Assembly (NCBI GenBank): GCA_014859605.1
Contig: JACUTW010000014.1
Span: 1-43,347, forward strand
From: Desulfuromonadales bacterium
Lineage (GTDB): Bacteria; Desulfobacterota; Desulfuromonadia; Desulfuromonadales; UBA2197
Length of the DNA: 43,347 nucleotides
Direction of reading: 5' to 3'
Below, piece by piece: positions 1 through 9,700 of the stretch; the first letter of the stretch is position 1, and each line of letters opens with the position of its first letter. The translations under genes and the position numbers were made by a program. The notes under the pieces are model-generated. The model ran no database searches. It had not been told where the DNA came from and worked only from the letters and a program-made list of their open reading frames with translations.

Positions 1-48
1 AAAGCGTCGGGAAAGCGTCGGGAAAGCGTCGGGAAAGCGTCGGGAAAG
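1..48 (+). repeat. 11-bp tandem repeat (AAAGCGTCGGG) x4 plus a partial copy, inside the coding region
   Basis: Direct reading: aaagcgtcggg x4 followed by aaag. It may extend upstream of the window. Confidence 0.95.
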
Positions 49-216
49 ATTCTCGAAGCCTGCCGAGAAAGAAGCGCCATTACCATTCCGGAATTGGCTG
101 CTTTGATCGGCATCACGGAACGCTCCGTTGAGCGAAACATCCAGAAACTCCAGGCCACTCGGTTGCTGCGGCGCGTTGGCGGAAGAAAAGAAGGTTATTG
201 GGAGGTTAGCGAGTGA
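1..216 (+). CDS. 3' end of an ATP-binding/AlbA_2-RecG-like DNA-binding protein (C-terminal winged helix); truncated by the window edge
   Basis: Open frame from base 1 to TGA at 214-216: ...GKILEACRERSAITIPELAALIGITERSVERNIQKLQATRLLRRVGGRKEGYWEVSE*. This is a typical C-terminal wHTH following a low-complexity GK-rich linker. Confidence 0.6.
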   Translation, partial: KASGKRRESVGKASGKILEACRERSAITIPELAALIGITERSVERNIQKLQATRLLRRVGGRKEGYWEVSE

Positions 217-2606
217 ATATCCCGCCCATGAATCGACCGACCTCGCAACGTCCCGAACTCCTCGCCCCGACCGGCAGCCTGGAGGCCTTCTTTGCTGCCA
301 TGGAGAATGGTGCTGATGCCGTTTACCTCGGCCTCAAGGAGTTCTCTGCCCGCGCCAAGGCCAAAAATATCACCCTTGCTGAGCTCGAACGGATGCTGAG
401 CTGGGCGCACGCCCATGACCGCCGTATCTACGTTGCCCTCAACACTCTGGTCAAGGAGGACGAGCTGCCGCGCCTGGTCGAGACCTTGGCGAACCTCGAT
501 GCCCTGCGCGTCGACGGCATTATCATTCAGGATCTGGCAATCTGGCGGCTCGCAAAAGAGCACTTCCCCAATCTCGAACTCCATGCCTCGACGCAGCTGA
601 CCGTGCACAATATCGCCGGGGTGAAGATGCTGGAGCAGCTCGGCTTTACCCGTGCTGTTCTGGCGCGCGAACTGTCGCTGGCCGAGATCACCACCATCCG
701 CCGCGCCACGACGATCGAATTGGAACACTTCATCCACGGCGCCCTCTGCTTCTGCTTCTCCGGGCAGTGCTACTTCTCGTCCTGGCTCGGCGGCAAGAGC
801 GGTAACCGCGGCCGCTGCGCCCAGCCCTGCCGGCGGCGCTACCGTTACGGCCAGAAGGAGGACGGTTACTACTTCTCCCCCAACGACCTCTCCGCCATCG
901 ACCTCCTCCCCGAACTGGCGCAAGCGGGAATTTGCAGCCTGAAGATCGAAGGGCGGATGAAGAGCGCCGAATATGTCGCGAACGTGGTCGGTGCTTATCG
1001 CGCCGTCCTCGATGCCAAGGAGAAAGAGCGGCCGCAGATCATTGCCACCGCCAAGGAGAAGCTCAAACTTTCCTTTGGCCGGCCGCCGACCAAAGGTTTC
1101 CTCCCCGGCGGCACGCCGAGCGACATCGTTTCGCCGCACACCGCCGGCGCCACCGGCCGTTTTCTCGGGGAGGTCACGACTTTTCGCGACGGCGCCATTA
1201 CCTTCAAGAGCCGCGACCGCATCCATCTCGGCGACCGCCTGCGCATCCAGCCGAAGAGCGACAAGGCCGGACTCGCCTTTACGATCAAGGAGTTGCGCGA
1301 AGGGAAGAACAGTGTCAAGCTCGTCAGCGCCGGCAAGGTCGTCACCGTCCCCACCCCCTTTCCCGGCCCTTTTCGGCCTGGCGACAGCGTTTACAAAGTC
1401 TCTTCCGAACAGGCCTTCACCCTCAGTGAGCAGGCCTGTAAGCGGCGTCTGGAAGGGCACGGCGCCCGCCCGGCAATCGTCAACCTCACCGTCAACATGG
1501 ATGACGCGCAGCTGCACCTTTCCGCCGAAGCGGACGGGGCGACACTACAACGCAGCTACGACATCACCAGCTATCCTGCCGAGAGTCAGGGACTCGATGC
1601 CGCCATCTTGCGCAAGGTCTTTGCCGGCAGCGAAGGGGCACTGAATCTTGGCACCCTCAGCGCCGAAGCGTTACCGGCTGTCGTTGTCCCGCCGAGTCGT
1701 CTCAAGGAGATTCGCCGCGACTTTTACGCCGAGCTGGGGCGGACTCTGGCCGAGTTCCGCCGTAACGAACGCCGCGAGCGGCTTGCTGCCGCCACCGCCG
1801 CCCTCCTCCCGGCCGGTCCGCTGCCCGCTCCGCGCAAACGCACCTTTGATCTCATCCTCGGCGACGGCCGCGATCAGCATGTCCTCAGCGATCCGTCGAT
1901 CGCGCGGATCATCGTCCCCCTCACCGGCAGCAATGTCCAGGGAATCACCGGCGGCAAGCGCAGTGGCGGGCGCGAGGATAAAATCATCTGGGATCTCCCC
2001 TTTATCCTCCTCGACCCGGCCTGGGCGGAGATGCGCACCCGGGTTCGTATCCTCGTCGACCGCGGCTACAAGCACTTTCGCCTCAACAATCTCGGCCACT
2101 TCCCCATCTTCAAGGGGATCGAGGGACTGGCGTTGAGCACCGGCACCCGCCTCTTCTCTCTCAACAGCCAGGCCCGCCTCGCTTGGAAAGAGTTAGGGGT
2201 CATGGAGACGACCCTTTACATCGAGGATGACCGCGAGAATCTGGCGGCACTGCAACGCCGCGACGTCGGCATCGCCGCCAGCCTGATCGTTTATGCCAAT
2301 ATCCCTCTTCTCACCTCCCGCATCAGCCTGAGGGGCCTCAAGGCCGATACACCGGTGACCTCGGATCGCGACGAAGGCTACCGTGTGCAGCATCGTGACG
2401 GGCTGATGACCTTGCGGCCGGAGAGCGATTTCTCCCTCCTCGGGCGCCTGCCCGAAATCGACCGTCTCGGCCTCGACCATCTCGTTGTCGATCTTGCCCA
2501 CCTCGGCCCCTTCTCCCCCCGTGGCAAGATGGTCATGGAGGCGCTGAAGCGCGGCGCTGAGTTGGCAGGGACCCTTCCCTTCAACTTTGAGCATGGCATG
2601 GAGTAA
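213..2606 (+). CDS. U32 family peptidase, RlhA/YegQ-like, with C-terminal extension (DUF3656-type)
   Basis: ORF 797 aa, GTG start overlapping the upstream stop. Motifs: PELLAPTGSLEAFFAAMENGADAVYLG, HASTQLTVHN, HGALCFCFSGQCYFSSWLGGKSGNRGRCAQPCRRRY, SLKIEGRMKSAEYVANVV. Confidence 0.93.
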   Translation: MNIPPMNRPTSQRPELLAPTGSLEAFFAAMENGADAVYLGLKEFSARAKAKNITLAELERMLSWAHAHDRRIYVALNTLVKEDELPRLVETLANLDALRVDGIIIQDLAIWRLAKEHFPNLELHASTQLTVHNIAGVKMLEQLGFTRAVLARELSLAEITTIRRATTIELEHFIHGALCFCFSGQCYFSSWLGGKSGNRGRCAQPCRRRYRYGQKEDGYYFSPNDLSAIDLLPELAQAGICSLKIEGRMKSAEYVANVVGAYRAVLDAKEKERPQIIATAKEKLKLSFGRPPTKGFLPGGTPSDIVSPHTAGATGRFLGEVTTFRDGAITFKSRDRIHLGDRLRIQPKSDKAGLAFTIKELREGKNSVKLVSAGKVVTVPTPFPGPFRPGDSVYKVSSEQAFTLSEQACKRRLEGHGARPAIVNLTVNMDDAQLHLSAEADGATLQRSYDITSYPAESQGLDAAILRKVFAGSEGALNLGTLSAEALPAVVVPPSRLKEIRRDFYAELGRTLAEFRRNERRERLAAATAALLPAGPLPAPRKRTFDLILGDGRDQHVLSDPSIARIIVPLTGSNVQGITGGKRSGGREDKIIWDLPFILLDPAWAEMRTRVRILVDRGYKHFRLNNLGHFPIFKGIEGLALSTGTRLFSLNSQARLAWKELGVMETTLYIEDDRENLAALQRRDVGIAASLIVYANIPLLTSRISLRGLKADTPVTSDRDEGYRVQHRDGLMTLRPESDFSLLGRLPEIDRLGLDHLVVDLAHLGPFSPRGKMVMEALKRGAELAGTLPFNFEHGME

Positions 2607-2615
2607 CAAGAAAAT

Positions 2616-2752
2616 TCCCCCGATATTCTCCCTCCCCTTCAAGGGGAGGGCCGGGGTGGGGATGGGATAGATTGTGTGCGATTTCATTAAGTTGCCAAGC
2701 GAACCCCCATCCCCATCCTAACCTTCCCCTTGAAGGGGAAGGGACAAAAAAA
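2616..2752. repeat. Pair of REP-like inverted palindromic elements (BIME-like arrangement)
   Basis: ctccccttcaaggggagggccggggtggggatggg followed by the inverse-oriented cccccatccccatcctaaccttccccttgaaggggaaggg. Confidence 0.7.
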
Positions 2753-3981
2753 TGTGCGGGAGCTTTCAGATGACACCAACAACCTTTGATCTCATCGTCG
2801 TCGGCGGTGGCATTGTCGGCACGGCAACGGCGCTGGCCCTGACCCAAGCCTACCCCGGCCTCAAACTCGCCATCCTCGAGAAGGAAGACCACCTCGCCGC
2901 CCACCAGACCGGCCACAACAGCGGCGTCATCCATTCCGGCCTTTACTACCGCCCCGGCTCCCTGAAGGCGCAGAACTGTGCCGCCGGCCGCGAAGCTCTT
3001 TATGCCTTTTGTGCCGAACGCAAGATTGCGGTGGAGCGCTGCGGCAAAATCGTCGTCGCCACCCGCGAGTCGGAACTCCCCGCCCTCGACGAACTCGAAC
3101 GCCGCGGCATCGCCAACGGCCTGACCGGACTGGAGCGTCTCGACGCCGCCGGCGTCAAGGCACACGAGCCGCACGTTGCCGGGATTGCCGGCCTTTATGT
3201 CCCGCAGACCGGCATCGTCGATTATGTCGAGGTGACCAATGCCTATGCGCAGGTGGTGCGCGAAGGCGGCGGCGTGGTGCGTACGAATTGCCGGGTCACC
3301 GACGTTCAGCGGCAGGGGCAGGACTTTCGTCTCAGCACCAGCCAGGGAGACTTCGCCTGCCGCACCCTGATCAACTGCGCCGGGTTGCAAAGTGACCGCT
3401 TCGCCCGCGCCTGCGGCGTCGATCCCGGCGTGCAGATCATCCCCTTTCGCGGCGAATATTATCTCGTCGCCCCGCAGCGCCAGACTCTGGTGCGCAATCT
3501 CATCTATCCCGTCCCTGATCCTGCTTTCCCCTTTCTCGGCGTCCACTTTACCCGGATGATTGACGGCGGCGTTGAAGCCGGCCCGAATGCGGTCCTCGCC
3601 CTACGCCGCGAAGGGTATGATCGCTTCTCCTTCTCCCTGCCGGATCTCTTTGCCACCCTCACCTACCCCGGCTTCCGCCATCTGGCCAAACGTTTCTGGA
3701 AGGTCGGCGCCATGGAATACCACCGTTCCTTCAGCAAACACCGCTTTCTCCGTGATCTGCAGCGCCTGATCCCCGAACTGCAAAAATGTGATATTAAACG
3801 CGGCGGCGCTGGCGTCCGCGCCCAGGCAGTCGATGCCCAAGGGAAACTCCTCGACGATTTCCACATCATCAATAGCGAGGGGATGATTCACGTCCTCAAC
3901 GCCCCCTCGCCGGCCGCCACCGCCTCCCTGAGCATCGGCAGCACGATTGCCGGACATGCCGGTAAAGCCGTACAGCGTTAA
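2752..3981 (+). CDS. lhgO: L-2-hydroxyglutarate oxidase (FAD-dependent); start could instead be 2770
   Basis: N-terminal Rossmann motif DLIVVGGGIVGTATALAL, then HQTGHNSGVIHSGLYYRPGSLKAQNC and FRGEYYLVAP, characteristic of LhgO/YgaF. Confidence 0.93.
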   Translation: MCGSFQMTPTTFDLIVVGGGIVGTATALALTQAYPGLKLAILEKEDHLAAHQTGHNSGVIHSGLYYRPGSLKAQNCAAGREALYAFCAERKIAVERCGKIVVATRESELPALDELERRGIANGLTGLERLDAAGVKAHEPHVAGIAGLYVPQTGIVDYVEVTNAYAQVVREGGGVVRTNCRVTDVQRQGQDFRLSTSQGDFACRTLINCAGLQSDRFARACGVDPGVQIIPFRGEYYLVAPQRQTLVRNLIYPVPDPAFPFLGVHFTRMIDGGVEAGPNAVLALRREGYDRFSFSLPDLFATLTYPGFRHLAKRFWKVGAMEYHRSFSKHRFLRDLQRLIPELQKCDIKRGGAGVRAQAVDAQGKLLDDFHIINSEGMIHVLNAPSPAATASLSIGSTIAGHAGKAVQR

Positions 3982-4023
3982 AGCCGCCGGGTTGGCAATG
4001 TGCTGATGGGTGGCGTTTTTTGT

Positions 4024-4051
4024 TTGGTCGGATGCAGAAAGTCGGTATTAT
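4024..4051 (+). promoter_or_regulatory. Candidate sigma70-like promoter (TTGGTC-16-TATTAT)
   Basis: -35-like TTGGTC 4024-4029 and -10-like TATTAT 4046-4051, about 40 bp upstream of the 4092 ORF. Confidence 0.35.
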
Positions 4052-4091
4052 GCTCACAGAATTCTCAAGAGCTTAAGAGCGGAGGATAAGA

Positions 4092-4343
4092 ATGACCGAG
4101 AGCGAAATGAAAACGATTGCCGGAATGGTGACCCGTGAAATCGGGGTGCTGATGGAGGATGTTCAGCACAAATTCGACATTGTGGTCGAGGGGCACCAAC
4201 TTCTGGCTGACAAAATTGAGCGTGTAGACGAAAAGGTGGAACGAGTCGCCGTCAAGGTGGAGAAGATCGACCTCAACTTAACCGCCCACCGTAACGATAC
4301 TGAGTCGCATCGTGGGGTCTATCGGGTCGGGGAACCGGGTTGA
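4092..4343 (+). CDS. Small coiled-coil hypothetical protein, possibly C-terminally altered
   Basis: 83-aa ORF with heptad-like repeats (KIERVDEKVERVAVKVEKIDLNL) preceded by AGGA (gcggaggataagaatg). Confidence 0.6.
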   Translation: MTESEMKTIAGMVTREIGVLMEDVQHKFDIVVEGHQLLADKIERVDEKVERVAVKVEKIDLNLTAHRNDTESHRGVYRVGEPG

Positions 4344-4428
4344 ATCCACTGGTGACCGTGATTGCCTTCAGTAAGCTGGGACTCTGGGGAGCCCCTAGTT
4401 TCCAAAACGTCTACACCCATGCCATCGC

Positions 4429-5970
4429 ATGAGTAGTGCTGCCATGCCTGATAAAAGCCAGATGTCGCTATTCGCCCCGGGACCGGGTGCGTGCTCGCAG
4501 GAGGTGGATAAGGCCGAATTCGATAAAATCGAAGCGGCGACGCTCAATACCCGAGCGCAAACCATCGCGACCTTGTCGACCATCGCCAACATCATTGCCC
4601 AATCCTCTTCCCCTCCTTTTTCCCTGATCGACCCCTTCACCATCGGTCTGATGGCCATCGGGCACGTGATCGATTCCCTGAAACTGCTGGATATCGAAGA
4701 CAGCAACCTGACCGTCCACGACCTGGTCGAGCTGGTCGCCGCCGACCTGGACAGGCAATTCGAGGCTCTCCGTGCTGAGAAATCCATCGACATCATGCCA
4801 TGGCGCTCGGAGATCGAGGCCTGGAGCAGAGGGATCGTCGACAAGCTGTTGTGCAAGAAGGGGATGGGAAAGAACATCGACCGCCTTTTCAATACGCAGA
4901 CCGACCTCTTCTACGATTTCCAGCACTCGCTGCTCGAAGAGCGCGAAAAGACCAGCGGTAAAGGCGGCATCCACGTCAAACCGACCACGGCTTGCCTGTC
5001 CCTTTACCTGGGGACCCTTACCCAGTCGATCGGCGATGCCCAGGCGGCATTCGCGGCGGTGATCCAGAGGCAGATCCGGCGCGGGGAGTACCACGCCGCG
5101 CTGCAAAGCGCCCTGGAACACCAGCGGGTGACCAAGCAGTATTGCGTGGAGATCCAGCAGTTCCGGCGCAAGATCCTTTCCGATGCCGGACGCCAGGGGT
5201 GGTCCGCCGACGTCATGCCGCTCATTGAGAAGACCCAGAACGAGGTGGACGACGCCATGACCAGCGTGACTGAGCTGGAATCGCACCTGGATGATAACTT
5301 CGAGTCCTTGCCGCGCGACAAGCAATCGCTGGCGGAAAAGGTGTTGATGGTCATCCGGCAATCCCGGACGGCTTACCGCGAATTGCAGGCGATCATGATC
5401 GAACTGCCGCGGCTCTATCACAAATGCATCGAATCCCAGGGATTTGCCTCCCGGCATATCCCGCTGCCGTCCATGCGCGACGACGTGTTCCTGCCGCTTT
5501 TTTATCAGGTGACCGACAAGGACCTGTTCGGCAAGGTCTGCGATGCCATCAATTTCGGCTGCGTCTCGCCCATTCCCCCTGTGCTCTTCGATCCCATCGC
5601 CTCGACCGAAATCCTCCTTAAACCAAAGACGCAGGAGGAGATCCGAGACAACAGCGTCGGCCTGGAGTGCATGGACGAGGACTCGGTTGCGCTTTCCATC
5701 TTCGACGCCGAAACCATCCGGAAAGCCAGGCAGGCCCTGCTGGGGATCTGTGCGTCGTCCCCGGCGACCCTCTCTCAAATCACTCAAGATCTTTGCGAAG
5801 AGGCGTATTACGAGGAGGCTGTCTGCGTCGCGCTGATGATAACCAACGCCTGGGTGCACCGAAAGCTGATCGAAGGGGCTCTGAGACCTGCCCGTACCTA
5901 CGAAACATACGCATGCGCTGCATGCAGCGGCGACGATTACCTGATCGCCCGAGAGGAGACCGGTCCATGA
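4429..5970 (+). CDS. jetA: Wadjet-type defence system JetA-like protein (kleisin/MksF-like)
   Basis: First gene of a four-gene operon in Wadjet order. 513 aa, largely helical, with no enzymatic motif. Its stop overlaps the next start (ATGA). Assignment is mainly by gene context and size. Confidence 0.65.
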   Translation: MSSAAMPDKSQMSLFAPGPGACSQEVDKAEFDKIEAATLNTRAQTIATLSTIANIIAQSSSPPFSLIDPFTIGLMAIGHVIDSLKLLDIEDSNLTVHDLVELVAADLDRQFEALRAEKSIDIMPWRSEIEAWSRGIVDKLLCKKGMGKNIDRLFNTQTDLFYDFQHSLLEEREKTSGKGGIHVKPTTACLSLYLGTLTQSIGDAQAAFAAVIQRQIRRGEYHAALQSALEHQRVTKQYCVEIQQFRRKILSDAGRQGWSADVMPLIEKTQNEVDDAMTSVTELESHLDDNFESLPRDKQSLAEKVLMVIRQSRTAYRELQAIMIELPRLYHKCIESQGFASRHIPLPSMRDDVFLPLFYQVTDKDLFGKVCDAINFGCVSPIPPVLFDPIASTEILLKPKTQEEIRDNSVGLECMDEDSVALSIFDAETIRKARQALLGICASSPATLSQITQDLCEEAYYEEAVCVALMITNAWVHRKLIEGALRPARTYETYACAACSGDDYLIAREETGP

Positions 5971-6716
5971 ACATCACTATAGAAGCGGTTCGTGACGCTT
6001 CGGCCATCATAGAAGCCGGGCTGGTCCCCAGCCGTCGACCGCCGGCGCAACGCCTTCAGGCTCTGATCGCCGCCTACCAGACCAATGCCGGGGGCACCCG
6101 GACTGCAGCCAAAGAAATTGCCGGACAGTTCGGCCTGGTCATCGTCGACGTGGTCATGGAAGGCATCGTGCTGGCCATTGCGCCGGAACGGGATTCCATC
6201 TTTATGCCGAAGAGGGCCGAACTTCTCAAGGAGCCGGGCTCGGAAGCCAGGCTGATCAGGGGCCTTTGCAACGCCGCCATCCTCGCCTGCGCCTACGAGC
6301 GCCAGCAGTCATTGATCTCGGAGGCTGTGCAGACGGTGACGGTCAACGACGCCTACGACCTGCTGGTCAGCTCGTCCGCTGCGCTTTCCAAGTCGGAGGA
6401 CCCCCAGTACAAGGGATTCACCGAAGCCGCAGTGATCGTCGAGAGGATCAAGGCGGAATCCTTCAGCAGCAAGTCCGAGCGGGCCAGACACCGCACCCTG
6501 CGCGGACGGCTGATCGAGGCATTCGAGAACTTCGTGAGCCAGGGGCAAATGGTGAAGGACGGCGACGAGGACGGCGGCACCTATAAGACGCTCTTCAGGC
6601 TGCGCAAACTGCTGGCCGACGAAAGCGCTACGGCCATCGTGGACGTCATCAAAGACGCCGTCGAGAAATCGAGGGCGCTGCAGGACAACCCCTCTGGGGA
6701 GGCGCACGATGCCTAA
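5967..6716 (+). CDS. jetB: Wadjet-type JetB-like protein (MksE/kite-like)
   Basis: ATG at 5967 overlaps the jetA stop. 249 aa, placed between the kleisin-like and SMC genes. Assignment is mainly by context. Confidence 0.65.
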   Translation: MNITIEAVRDASAIIEAGLVPSRRPPAQRLQALIAAYQTNAGGTRTAAKEIAGQFGLVIVDVVMEGIVLAIAPERDSIFMPKRAELLKEPGSEARLIRGLCNAAILACAYERQQSLISEAVQTVTVNDAYDLLVSSSAALSKSEDPQYKGFTEAAVIVERIKAESFSSKSERARHRTLRGRLIEAFENFVSQGQMVKDGDEDGGTYKTLFRLRKLLADESATAIVDVIKDAVEKSRALQDNPSGEAHDA

Positions 6717-9700
6717 CCTTTTATCTGTCAGGTTCTCGAAAGTCGGCTATGCCGACGCCCGGATCGACGGCCTGGGCTACAGCCTCTCTCGCGACGGGGA
6801 GGCAAAGAACAGCCTGGTCCTCACCGGCAACGGCGGAGGCAAGACGACGCAGATCCACCTGCTGTTCTCCTTGTTTTTGCCGCAGAAACTGGACCTGATG
6901 ACCTACAAGGACAATACCGGCCGCAGGTTTGAGTATTACTTCGAGGAAAACGAAATTGCCTTTATCGCCTCGGAGTGGTCCATCCCGAACATCCAGATCT
7001 CGCTGGCCGGGCGCCCGCGGACCAGGGTCATCGGCCGATTCACCCAGTTCACTAACAGGGAGAAGTACGAACAAGAAACCTATTTCTTCTCTTTCATCGC
7101 CGACGACGACTTGGGAATAGACGATCTGCCGATCACCTCGTCCATTCCTCACCGGGTAAAGCACTACTGCCGGACTGTCAGTGAGGCCAAGAAATATCTC
7201 AAGGATACCTTCGACAAACCGGGCCGGGAGTTTTTCGGCCCTTCGGAGAAGATGGAGTACTGGCAGAACTATCTGCGCTCCCTGGGCTTCAACATCGAAA
7301 TTTTCCGGCTGATGCAGATGTTCACCATGAGCGAAGGGGATCCCGGCGCCTTCCTGAATCGGTATTGCAGCCAGGAGGCGGTCCTCGGGATGATCACCAA
7401 GGAGGTCATGGACGGCAATTCCACGGCGCGGCTGCGGGACATGCTGGTCCAGCACCGGGACTCCATCAGCCTGGCTCCGACCACCCGGGCCCAGATCACC
7501 GCCTATAACGCGCTGTCCGATTTGTTTGCCCGGATGGAGCCGGTGGCCGCCAAGCTCATCGACGCGGAAGGCTTCTTCGCTAAGGCCGTGGACGACCTTG
7601 GCGCCGTGGCTGCCCGCATAAACGCCACCTTGGCCGTGGAAACGGAGAAGGTCGCGGAGCTGGGCGAGATGCAGGCGGCTGACAAGGCCGCGCTGGCCGC
7701 GGAGAAGAAGAATCTCCTCGACCTGCAGGCCGAGCTGCGCGGGGTGATAGAGCGCCTGGCCGGTCTCGCCAGCCAGGCGGCCAAGGCGGAATATCAGGAA
7801 ATCACGGAGTTGCTGGCGAAAAAGTCCGCGCTGCTCGCCGCCATGCGGGCGGTGGTCGACCAGGTCGAGGTTGCCAACGCCAGGACCGCTCGCGACGATC
7901 TCTCCCGTCGACTGGATGCGCTTGCTGAGCCGACCCGCAGCCTGGCCGATGAGTTGGCAATGGCCGAGCAGCTGCTGGCGGAATACCTGGGCGAAGACCT
8001 GGACACGGCAGCGGCAGCGGTAAAGAGGCTGGAAGCCGAAGAGGGGGAAGCTCGCCAAGCGAAAAACGCATTGCTGGACCAAAAGCAGGAGCTGCAATCC
8101 GAGCTTTCAGGAGAGAAAAAAGAGCAGGCGATGCTGCAAGGGGTCGAGGACGAGCGGTCCCGCTCGCTGGCAGCGATCCCCGGTTACGAGGAGGGCGACG
8201 GGGCGCAGGACAGCTCGCAGGTGCATCTCCGACTTTCGGCGTTGGAGGCCGAGTCGGCCGGACTGAAGGCTCGTCTGGAGTCGGCAGCCAACGAGCAGAC
8301 CGACCTGAAAGGCGAACTGCTGTCGGTCGAGCTATACCTGAAGGGGCAGAAGGAAAGGCTGGAGGCGCTCGGCAAAGAGCAGCGCAATGCCTCGGCCGCC
8401 TATCAGGAGTTCCTGAAAAAGCGGACTGCTGTTGCCGAATTGCCTGGGATCACAGCTGTTTTCCAACTGGACACGCCGGACTTGTTTCTTCCCGGACTCG
8501 ACTCGAAGTTGAAGGGGAGCGCCGTCTCATGCGAGACCGATCTTAGGAAATTGGAGAGCGAAATCGCGCTTCGGGAAGCTCGCATCCAGGCGATTAAAAA
8601 TAACGGCGGCCTCAATCCGTCGTCCGCCGACGTGGAGACCGTTCTCGAGGCTCTGCGCTCGGCGAAGCTCGACGCCCACTCCTATTGGCAGGTGTTCTCC
8701 CAACAGAACAGGTCGGCGGAGGAATCGCGACGGGAGTTGCAAAAGGACCCTTTCCGAGTCGGCGGGGTGGCGGTCTCGGGTCAGGTTGCCGTCGATAAGG
8801 CCAGAGAAATTCTGGCTGCCTGCAACGTACTTTCACCGGTGGCCGTATCTGACTACTCAGCGGGAATAAAAAGCCGGGAGGAGAGCGGATTTGTGGTGCT
8901 TCCCGATGCGGCGCTGGCTATTGACAGGAAAGAGGCGGAGCGGTTTTGCAGTACGGCCAAGGGCGAAATCGCCGCCATGGAGTCGAAGATCGCTACCATC
9001 AAGGCCGCTTGCGATGCGGCCGCGACGGCCCGCGATGCTCTGGTCTCTTTTCTCGGCGGCTACAACGAAACCTCGGAAACGATCCTTCAAGGGGACAACG
9101 CGCGGCTGGAAAATGCCATCCGGTCATGCGGCTCGGAGATTCAGGCTCTGACCGAAAAGCAAACTGCGGTGCGCGACCGTTTGGCTCAGGCGAAAGACTC
9201 CTGCGACCAGCTCGGCGCCGCCATCGGAAAGATGGAGCCGCTCATCAAGCTGGTGCGCGACCACATCGCCAGGTTCGAGCAAGGCCGGGACGAACGCCTC
9301 CGGCGCCTGAACCAGATCTCTTTGGCCATCGGCTCAACCGGGCGGGCCATAGAGGCGTTGGCGGAGAGAGTCCTGGTTTCCGAAGGCACGGAAAGTCAGG
9401 CGCGCGCGGCAGCCGAGCAAGGGCGCGCTCTCGCCTCCAGCATCCAAAACGAACTCAACAAGCTGGGCGGCTTGCGCAAGCCTGCGACCGAAGTTTTCCG
9501 GGCGCTGGCAACCAATACGGCTTCGGCAAGGGAGCTGCATTTCGGCAAGAGCCGGGCGCTGGAATCCGCCAATGCCAACGAGGAGTACCTGCGCATGCAG
9601 GCGATGTTCGCCGCGGCGCAGCAGACCTATGAGGAGCGCCAAAAGAGCTGGGATCAACGGCACGGCGGCCTGGCAGCCGACGCGCTGCAGGATGCCCGCA

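Noticed and set aside
195-1517. Long minus-strand ORF (440 aa) and many similar antisense ORFs across the window (e.g. 4468-5859, 6721-8097, 12891-14117, 14866-16368)
   Set aside because: They lie opposite strongly supported genes in GC-rich DNA, have no recognisable motifs and show shadow-ORF composition (repetitive, Arg/Gly/Asp/Leu-rich).
2581-3546. Minus-strand 321-aa ORF spanning the REP-like elements and lhgO
   Set aside because: Antisense to lhgO; its C-terminal proline/glycine sequence (HPHPGPPLEGEGE) is just translation of the REP palindromes.
3982-4030. Possible terminator after lhgO (GCCGCC...GGTGGCGTTTTTTG)
   Set aside because: Stem requires G-T pairs and a large loop; not strong enough to call.
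5667-6716. 349-aa version of the JetB-like ORF starting at 5667
   Set aside because: Would overlap jetA by ~300 bp in another frame; the ATG at 5967 with an ATGA overlap is far more consistent with the operon.
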